10,546 bases of DNA from Rhodanobacteraceae bacterium UBA703 (lineage in GTDB: Bacteria > Pseudomonadota > Gammaproteobacteria > Xanthomonadales > Rhodanobacteraceae), in contig DBMH01000374.1 in the NCBI GenBank assembly GCA_002297645.1, forward strand, positions 1-10,546, written 5' to 3'. Positions 4,769-10,546 of the stretch are shown here, piece after piece; position 1 is the stretch's first letter, and each line of letters starts with the position of its first letter. The notes under the pieces are model-generated. The model was not told the origin of the DNA. It searched no databases and saw nothing but the letters and a program-made list of their open reading frames with translations. Position numbers and translations under genes: made by a program.

Positions 4769-7324
4769 ATGGCCGCGCTTTGCGTCGCACCCTGCGCGAC
4801 ACCCCGCTCATGCGCATCGCGCCGACTGCTGGCGACGGTCGTGACCCTCCTCGCCGTCCTCGCCGGGGTCGCGCTGCCGGCGTCGCTCGCGCGGGCGCAA
4901 AGCGCCGATGACGGCTACGACCCGAGCCCGAACGGCGCGGTCCGCACGCTGGCCGTGCAGGCAGACGGCAAGCTGATCGTCGGCGGATCCTTCACGCAGA
5001 TCGGCGGCCAGCCGCGCTCGCGGCTCGCGCGACTGCGCGTGGACGGCAGCCTCGATCCCGATTTTGCCGAAACCCCGGTCGGCGGCACCGTCTTTGCGGT
5101 GACGGTGCTGCCGGATGGACACATCGTGATCGGCGGAATCTTCAGCCAGGTCGGCACCTGTGCCTGCAACAACATCGCGCGCCTGAAGCCCGATGGCCGC
5201 CTCGACGAAGCCGTATTCCTGCCCGGCGGCGCCGACGCCGCCATCTACGCGCTGGCTGCGCTGCCCGATGGCAAGGTGCTGGTCGGCGGAAACCTGACGC
5301 GGATCGGCGGCCAGGCGCATCAGTTCATCGCGCGGCTGAACGCCGATGGCAGCGTCGATGCGGGCTTCAGCCCCAGGGCAGGCGGTACGGTTCTCAGCTT
5401 CGCCGTGCAGCCGGACGGCAAGGCGCTGGTCGGCGGCACGTTCACCTGGATCGACGACCAGACGCGCAACCGGATTGCGCGGCTGAATGCGGACGGCAGC
5501 CTGGATGCGGGCTTCCGTCCCGTTGCCGATGCCGCCGTGTACGACATCGTCGTGCAGCCGGACGGCAAGCTGCTGGTCGGCGGGATTTTCACGCAGATCG
5601 GCGGTGCGGTGCGCAACCGCCTCGCGCGGCTGGACGCGAACGGCGCGCTCGATGCCGGCTTCAACCCCGACGTCAACGGTTCGGTCTCGAGCGTGGCCCT
5701 GCAGGCGGACGGCAGCGCGCTGGTCGGTGGAGAGTTCACGCAGATCAACGGGCAGGCGCGCCACCGTCTCGCGCGGCTCCATGGCGATGGCACGCTCGAC
5801 GCCGGCTTCAATCCCGATGCCGATGGCGGCGTCAACGGCCTGGCCGTGCAAGCGGACGGCAAGGTACTGGTCGGCGGATTTTTCGCAGGGATCGGCGGCG
5901 TGTCGCGCGGCAACCTGGCGCGCCTGCACGCCGATGGCTCGGTCGAACGAACCTTCGATCCGGCCGCGAACAACAACGTGTTCGCCGCCGCCGTGCAGGC
6001 GGATGGCAAGGTGCTGGTGGGCGGGCCGTTCACGCAGCTGGGTGGGCAATCGCGCAACCGCCTCGCGCGTCTGGACGCGGACGGCGCGCTCGATGCCGGC
6101 TTCGATCCGAACGCCAACGATTGGGTCCGCAGCGTGGCCGTGCTGTCGAGCGGCAAGCTGCTGGTCGCGGGGGATTTCACCCAGATCGGTGGCCAATCGC
6201 GCAGCCGCATCGCACGGCTGAACGAGAATGGCGCGCTCGATGCCGGCTTCAATCCCCCCGACGCCAACGGCTACGTCTACAGCATGGCGCTGCAAACGGA
6301 TGGAAAGGTGTTGGTCGGCGGAACATTCACCCAGCTCGGCGGCCATCCGCGCAATCGCCTCGCGCGGCTGGACGCGAACGGCGCGCTCGATGCCGGCTTC
6401 AATCCCGGTGCCGACAACGTGGTCGGCAGCATCGCCGTGCAGGCAGACGGCAAGCTGCTGGTCGGCGGCTATTTCACGCAGATCGGGGGCCAGGTGCGCA
6501 ACCGCCTTGCACGATTGAACGCGGATGGCACGCTCGATGCCGGCTTCAATCCCGACGCCAGCGACGTCGTCCGCAGCGTGGCGGTGCTGCCCGACGGCGC
6601 GCTGCTGGTCGCCGGCGACTTCACGCAGATCGGCGGCGTCGCGGCCAGGCACGTGGCGCGCCTCAAACCCGATGGCACGGTCGATCCGCTGTTTCACGGC
6701 AATGCCAACGGCATCGTGCGCACGATGGCCGTGCAGGCGGACGGCAGGATCCTGATCGGCGGCGATTTCACCACGGTCGTCGCGTGGTTTCCGATCGGTG
6801 GTGGCGTATACGTCCGACGCAACCGCCTGGCCCGGCTCGAACCCGATGGATGGCTCGACACCGGCTTCAATCCGGCCGACGGCGCCAACGGCGCCGTGAC
6901 CGCCATTGTGTTGCAGCCGGATGGCAAGGCGGTGGTCGGCGGCGCTTTCACGCAGATCGCGGGCGCGGCGCGCGATCGCCTCGCGCGGCTTTCCACCGAC
7001 GAAGCCGCCGTGCAATCGGTGAGCGTGGAAGCGGGCGCGATGTTCTGGCGACGCTCGGGCACGGGTCCGGAACTGGCGCGGCCGCCGGTCCTCTGGTTCT
7101 CGCCGAGCGGCAACCCCGGCTCGTTCGTGCCGCGCGGCAGTACGGTGCAGCGCGTCGCCGGCGGCTGGCGTATCCAGGGGTGGTTCATTCCGCCCGAGGG
7201 GAGCTACAGCGTGAGCGTTCGTGGGAGTGCGAGCGGCGGCGTGCACAATGCCTCATCCGGCCTGATCGAAACCACCGTGCGCCTGTTCGGCCACGACGTG
7301 ATCTTCCGCAATGGCTTCGAGTAG
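4769..7324 (+). CDS. Secreted delta-60 repeat (DUF5122) beta-propeller protein with 14 tandem repeats and C-terminal DxIFxxGFE motif
   Basis: The product is 851 residues. Residues 1-43 are a signal peptide with a long n-region, an arginine pair (SRRLL, 17-21), a hydrophobic core about 20-38 and a clear ARA-Q cleavage site after Ala43. The RR within SRRLL partly resembles a Tat signal, though the usual Phe-Leu-Lys is missing, so Sec export is equally possible. Residues 50-753 are 14 tandem repeats, mostly 49 residues, each with the pattern VQxDGKxLVGGxFTQIGGxxRNRLARLxxDGxLDAGF. This is the delta-60 family signature (TIGR02608 / DUF5122), predicted to form propeller blades; 14 suits two seven-bladed rings. 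Residues 754-851 are a distinct beta-rich domain (GWFIPPEGSYSVSVRG) ending DVIFRNGFE at the stop. The only cysteines in the mature chain are 131 and 133 (TCAC, repeat 2), where other repeats have GGQ. Repeat 13 carries a 9-residue insertion. Function unknown; an extracytoplasmic binding or adhesion role is typical speculation for such proteins. Confidence 0.92.
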   Translation: MAALCVAPCATPRSCASRRLLATVVTLLAVLAGVALPASLARAQSADDGYDPSPNGAVRTLAVQADGKLIVGGSFTQIGGQPRSRLARLRVDGSLDPDFAETPVGGTVFAVTVLPDGHIVIGGIFSQVGTCACNNIARLKPDGRLDEAVFLPGGADAAIYALAALPDGKVLVGGNLTRIGGQAHQFIARLNADGSVDAGFSPRAGGTVLSFAVQPDGKALVGGTFTWIDDQTRNRIARLNADGSLDAGFRPVADAAVYDIVVQPDGKLLVGGIFTQIGGAVRNRLARLDANGALDAGFNPDVNGSVSSVALQADGSALVGGEFTQINGQARHRLARLHGDGTLDAGFNPDADGGVNGLAVQADGKVLVGGFFAGIGGVSRGNLARLHADGSVERTFDPAANNNVFAAAVQADGKVLVGGPFTQLGGQSRNRLARLDADGALDAGFDPNANDWVRSVAVLSSGKLLVAGDFTQIGGQSRSRIARLNENGALDAGFNPPDANGYVYSMALQTDGKVLVGGTFTQLGGHPRNRLARLDANGALDAGFNPGADNVVGSIAVQADGKLLVGGYFTQIGGQVRNRLARLNADGTLDAGFNPDASDVVRSVAVLPDGALLVAGDFTQIGGVAARHVARLKPDGTVDPLFHGNANGIVRTMAVQADGRILIGGDFTTVVAWFPIGGGVYVRRNRLARLEPDGWLDTGFNPADGANGAVTAIVLQPDGKAVVGGAFTQIAGAARDRLARLSTDEAAVQSVSVEAGAMFWRRSGTGPELARPPVLWFSPSGNPGSFVPRGSTVQRVAGGWRIQGWFIPPEGSYSVSVRGSASGGVHNASSGLIETTVRLFGHDVIFRNGFE
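4916..7027 (+). repeat. Intragenic tandem repeat: 14 units of about 147 bases
   Basis: Units, from the protein periodicity: 4916-5065, 5066-5218, 5219-5368, 5369-5515, 5516-5662, 5663-5809, 5810-5956, 5957-6103, 6104-6250, 6251-6400, 6401-6547, 6548-6694, 6695-6868 and 6869-7027. Units 4 to 9, 11 and 12 are exactly 147 bases; 1, 3 and 10 are 150, 2 is 153, 13 is 174 and 14 is 159. All differences are multiples of three. The central units are the most alike at DNA level, while the first two and last two have diverged, the usual pattern of a tandem array growing and homogenising from its middle. Bases 5611-5664 and 6349-6402 (units 5 and 10) differ at one position in 54. Confidence 0.93.
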
Positions 7325-7441
7325 GCGCGAGCGAAAGAGGGACGGGCATTCCTCCAGAACCCGATGTGCTGCAGGGTGTCGGGCGGACGTGCCGTTTCGT
7401 GTGTATCTTGGCGGACGGCCGTACCATCCGGTGCGGTCCGC

Positions 7442-7449
7442 AGGGAGGG
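7442..7449 (+). promoter_or_regulatory. Shine-Dalgarno site of the DUF1624-type gene
   Basis: AGGGAGGG, 7 bases before ATG 7457, decides the start against an in-frame ATG at 7364 that would add 31 residues before a normal N-terminus. A 6-base inverted repeat (gcggac 7411-7416, gtccgc 7436-7441) ends directly against this site and could affect its access, but the loop is 19 bases and the pairing may be chance. Confidence 0.75.
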
Positions 7450-7456
7450 CTACGCG

Positions 7457-8671
7457 ATGAACACGACGACGTTCGACGTCGCATCGCTCCACACGCAGGC
7501 GCCACCGCAGGAACGCGTGGGTTCGCCCCGGCTCGACTCGGTCGACCTGTTGCGCGGCGTGGTCATGATCGTGATGGCGCTCGACCACACGCGCGACTAT
7601 TTCTCGGACGTGCACTTCGATCCGACCGATCTCACGCGGACCAGCGCCGCCCTGTTCCTGACGCGCTGGATCACGCATTTCTGCGCGCCGGTGTTCATGC
7701 TGCTGGCCGGCACCAGCGCCTACCTGTCACTTGGGCGCGGACGCGGCAAGGCGGACCTGTCGCGCTTCCTCGTCACGCGCGGCCTGTGGCTGGTCCTGCT
7801 CGAACTGACCGTGATCAAGCTCGGCTGGGAGAACTGGCAGGTCGATCCGCATTCGGCCAACCTCATGGTGATCTGGGCGCTCGGCTGGAGCATGGTCGCC
7901 CTGGCCGCGCTGATCCACCTGCCGCTGCCGGCGCTGGTGGCGTTCGGTCTCGTGCTGGTGTGCGGGCACAACCTGCTCGATCCATGGCCGGCGCAGGCGT
8001 TCGGCGCGTTCGAGTGGCTGTGGCGCATCCTCCACGTGCCGGGGTTCCTTTCCGGCGGCGACTACGATCCGAACCGCTTCAACGTCTTCGTCGCCTATCC
8101 GCTGGTGCCGTGGATCGGCGTGATGGCGCTCGGCTTCGCACTGGGCCGATGGCTCGACACCGACGCGACGAAACGGCGCCGTGTGCTGCTGCGCCTCGGA
8201 TCCGGCCTGATCGTGCTGTTCGTCGTGCTGCGCGCCGGCAATCTCTATGGCGACGCGCGACCGTGGAGCCCGCAGGCTTCGCCACTGTTGACGCTGTTCT
8301 CGTTCGTCAAGACGACCAAGTACCCGCCGTCGCTGCAATACCTCGCGATGACACTCGGTCCGGCCCTGCTCGCCCTGGCGCTGTTCGAGCGCTGGCGCGG
8401 TCGCGGCGCCGACTTCGTGCGCGTGTTCGGCCGAGTGCCGATGTTCTACTACCTGCTGCACACCTTCCTGCTGTCGAGTCTCGCCGCGATCGCCTGGGGC
8501 GTCGTCTTCGGCGAGGCGTTCTTCGTCTGGGAACCACCGGCTGCCGGCGGCTGGAGCCTGCCGGTGGTGTACGCGATCTGGATCGGCGTGGTGCTGGTGC
8601 TGTACGTCCCGTGCCGCTGGTTCGCCGCGCTGAAGGCACGCCGGCGCGAGGCGTGGCTGAGCTACCTGTAG
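7457..8671 (+). CDS. DUF1624-type multi-pass membrane protein (heparan-alpha-glucosaminide N-acetyltransferase-like)
   Basis: The product is 404 residues with about ten to eleven hydrophobic spans. After a polar N-terminus of about 24 residues comes the family opening RLDSVDLLRGVVMIVMALDHTRDYF (25-49), with the R-x-x-S-x-D-x-x-R-G signature of the DUF1624 / HGSNAT-like group. It continues with DPTDLTRTS (55-63), FLTRWITHFCAPVFMLLAGTSAYL (67-90), further spans at about 105-122, 134-152, 156-171, 212-231, 243-261, 292-310, 325-348 and 366-388, and a short basic C-terminal tail. The histidines in ALDHTRDYF and RWITHFCAP sit at conserved places in bacterial members as I remember them, and are candidate active-site residues. 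The eukaryotic relative acetylates heparan sulfate across the lysosomal membrane; bacterial DUF1624 proteins are largely uncharacterised, and transacylation of a cell-envelope sugar is only a hypothesis. It has its own strong ribosome site and a 132-base leader, and no obvious functional tie to its neighbours. Confidence 0.88.
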   Translation: MNTTTFDVASLHTQAPPQERVGSPRLDSVDLLRGVVMIVMALDHTRDYFSDVHFDPTDLTRTSAALFLTRWITHFCAPVFMLLAGTSAYLSLGRGRGKADLSRFLVTRGLWLVLLELTVIKLGWENWQVDPHSANLMVIWALGWSMVALAALIHLPLPALVAFGLVLVCGHNLLDPWPAQAFGAFEWLWRILHVPGFLSGGDYDPNRFNVFVAYPLVPWIGVMALGFALGRWLDTDATKRRRVLLRLGSGLIVLFVVLRAGNLYGDARPWSPQASPLLTLFSFVKTTKYPPSLQYLAMTLGPALLALALFERWRGRGADFVRVFGRVPMFYYLLHTFLLSSLAAIAWGVVFGEAFFVWEPPAAGGWSLPVVYAIWIGVVLVLYVPCRWFAALKARRREAWLSYL

Positions 8672-8788
8672 GGTGCGCAGCGGAACGCGCTCGCCTGCCC
8701 GATCGCTCGCGCGGGCGTCGTGCCGGGTGCGATCGCGCCGCCGCTCAATCCGGGCATGGAGTGGCCAGACGTTCCCGCTGCGGATTCC

Positions 8789-8817
8789 TTGAGTTGCGCC
8801 GGGGCGCCGAGCACAAT
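8789..8817 (+). promoter_or_regulatory. Candidate sigma-70-type promoter of the sigma factor / kinase operon
   Basis: TTGAGT (8789-8794) and CACAAT (8812-8817) each match the -35 and -10 consensus at 4 of 6 positions and are separated by exactly 17 bases. Transcription would start near 8824, giving a leader of about 20 bases that contains the Shine-Dalgarno. It lies in the only AT-richer part of the 173-base gap between the membrane-protein gene and the sigma gene. If right, the operon is read by the housekeeping polymerase rather than by its own sigma factor. Confidence 0.45.
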
Positions 8818-8830
8818 CCTCCGCGGGGAG

Positions 8831-8836
8831 CGGGAG
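8831..8836 (+). promoter_or_regulatory. Shine-Dalgarno site of the sigma factor gene
   Basis: CGGGAG ends 8 bases before ATG 8845. It supports this start over the in-frame ATG at 8905 (Met21), which lies just before the first sigma helix. Confidence 0.65.
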
Positions 8837-8844
8837 ACGAATCG

Positions 8845-9457
8845 ATGTCGATCACGGATGCACCGGCGGCCGGAGGCCGCGGTGCCGGCCGCCGCATTGG
8901 CGACATGGACCTGGCGGAGCTGCTGCGACGCTGTTCGGCCGGCGACGAGGCGGCCTACGACGCGCTGTTCGCGGCCACCTATGCCGAGCTGCGCCAGCGC
9001 GCCCACCGCCTGCGCGCGGCGCCGGGAGCGACGCTGTCCACCACGGCGCTCGTGCACGAGACTTACCTGAAGCTCGCCGGCGCGGAACTCTCGCTCGCCG
9101 ACCGTGCGCATTTCTTCGCCGTCGCGGCGCGCGCGATGCGCCAGGTGCTGCTCAACGCCGCGCGCGACCGTGGGGCGGTCAAGCGCGGAGGCGGAATGTC
9201 GCCCCTGACGCTGGACGACGGCATCGCCGAACTTGCCGAACAGGCCGTTCCGGACATGCTCGGGCTCGACCAGGCGCTGGTGCGGCTCGCGACGGCCGAC
9301 GCGCGCCTCGCGCAGGTGGTCGAACTGCATTTCTTCGCCGGCCTGAGCTTCGCCGAGATCGGCGAACTGCTCGGCGTCAGCGAGCGCACGGTCAGCCGCG
9401 ACTGGCGTACCGCGCGCGCCTTGCTGCGCCTGGACCTCGACGCGAGCCCCGATCGCC

Positions 9458-9465
<8 letters not shown>
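8845..9465 (+). CDS. ECF-like RNA polymerase sigma factor (TIGR02999 type), partner of the adjacent Ser/Thr kinase
   Basis: The product is 206 residues. Region 2 covers about 22-115: DLAELLRRCSAGDEAAYDALF, then TLSTTALVHETYLKL, RAHFFAVAARAMRQVLLNAARDR and KRGGG. Those stretches mark the TIGR02999 family. Region 4 covers about 144-194, with a helix-turn-helix in LSFAEIGELLGVSERTVSRDW. The protein would direct core polymerase to a specific promoter set. In canonical ECF sigma factors region 2.2 reads DAEDLVQE; here the aligned residues are Ser65-Thr66-Thr67-Ala68 before LVHE, so the acidic core-binding patch is absent. No anti-sigma factor gene is visible between the gene and the window end. 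Instead the stop overlaps the start of a Ser/Thr kinase gene by 8 bases, so the two are made together. This matches ECF systems (Vibrio parahaemolyticus EcfP/PknT, Xanthomonas citri EcfK/PknS) in which threonine phosphorylation activates the sigma factor. Its target genes cannot be seen. Confidence 0.92.

Positions 9466-10546
<1,081 letters not shown>

Noticed and set aside
4808..7246. Minus-strand frame of 812 codons with its own 49-residue periodicity, antisense to the delta-60 gene
   Set aside because: The periodicity is inherited from the tandem DNA repeats of the plus-strand gene, and its openness follows from biased codons. It lacks a signal peptide, known motif or credible start.
7404..7409. 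TATCTT as a -10 box for the DUF1624 gene
   Set aside because: No acceptable -35 lies 16-18 bases upstream (the positions are G/C only), so it stays unsupported.
8697..8734. Small inverted repeats (gcccg/cgggc and gatcgc/gcgatc) after the DUF1624 gene as a terminator
   Set aside because: The stems are 5 and 6 bases, overlap each other and lack a T-run. They are too weak to call.
6121..8844. Long plus-strand frame in front of the sigma factor, seemingly making a 1114-residue fusion
   Set aside because: It is out of frame with the delta-60 and DUF1624 genes it crosses and is Arg-rich nonsense. The sigma factor starts at 8845 with its own ribosome site.

Overview
This is a GC-rich (strongly GC3-biased) chromosomal window with the look of a gammaproteobacterium of the Lysobacterales/Xanthomonadales group, perhaps Rhodanobacteraceae (Dokdonella-like). 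That placement is inferred from composition, the 443-residue PepQ, a CadC-like membrane-anchored winged-helix regulator, a secreted delta-60 repeat protein and a sigma-factor/Ser-Thr kinase pair. It is not proven. There are eight protein genes, no RNA genes, no insertion sequence and no CRISPR. All intergenic gaps are under 200 bases.

Layout. The left 2.25 kb is on the minus strand: pepQ (Xaa-Pro dipeptidase, 2250 to 919), then, 56 bases downstream, a winged-helix regulator with one membrane span (862 to beyond base 1, C-terminus cut by the window). A GC-rich hairpin sits between them. A 183-base divergent intergenic region rich in small palindromes separates pepQ from the plus-strand genes. 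These are a secreted protein resembling a seven-bladed propeller (2434-4020), a small four-helix membrane protein (4212-4658), a secreted delta-60 repeat protein with 14 tandem repeats (4769-7324), a DUF1624-type multi-pass membrane protein (7457-8671), an ECF-like sigma factor of the TIGR02999 type (8845-9465), and a Ser/Thr protein kinase overlapping it by 8 bases (9458 to the window end, truncated).

How the parts may work together. The two exported propeller proteins flank the small membrane protein, and both end exactly at the stop codon in the same short motif, D-x-I-F-x-x-G-F-[Q/E]. That suggests a shared C-terminal sorting or processing signal and is the most novel-looking item here. 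The sigma/kinase pair is almost certainly one translationally coupled operon. The sigma factor lacks the acidic DAED motif of region 2.2 and has Ser-Thr-Thr-Ala there, matching the recently described class of ECF sigma factors switched on by threonine phosphorylation by the neighbouring kinase. PepQ, the winged-helix regulator and the DUF1624 protein show no obvious link to the rest.
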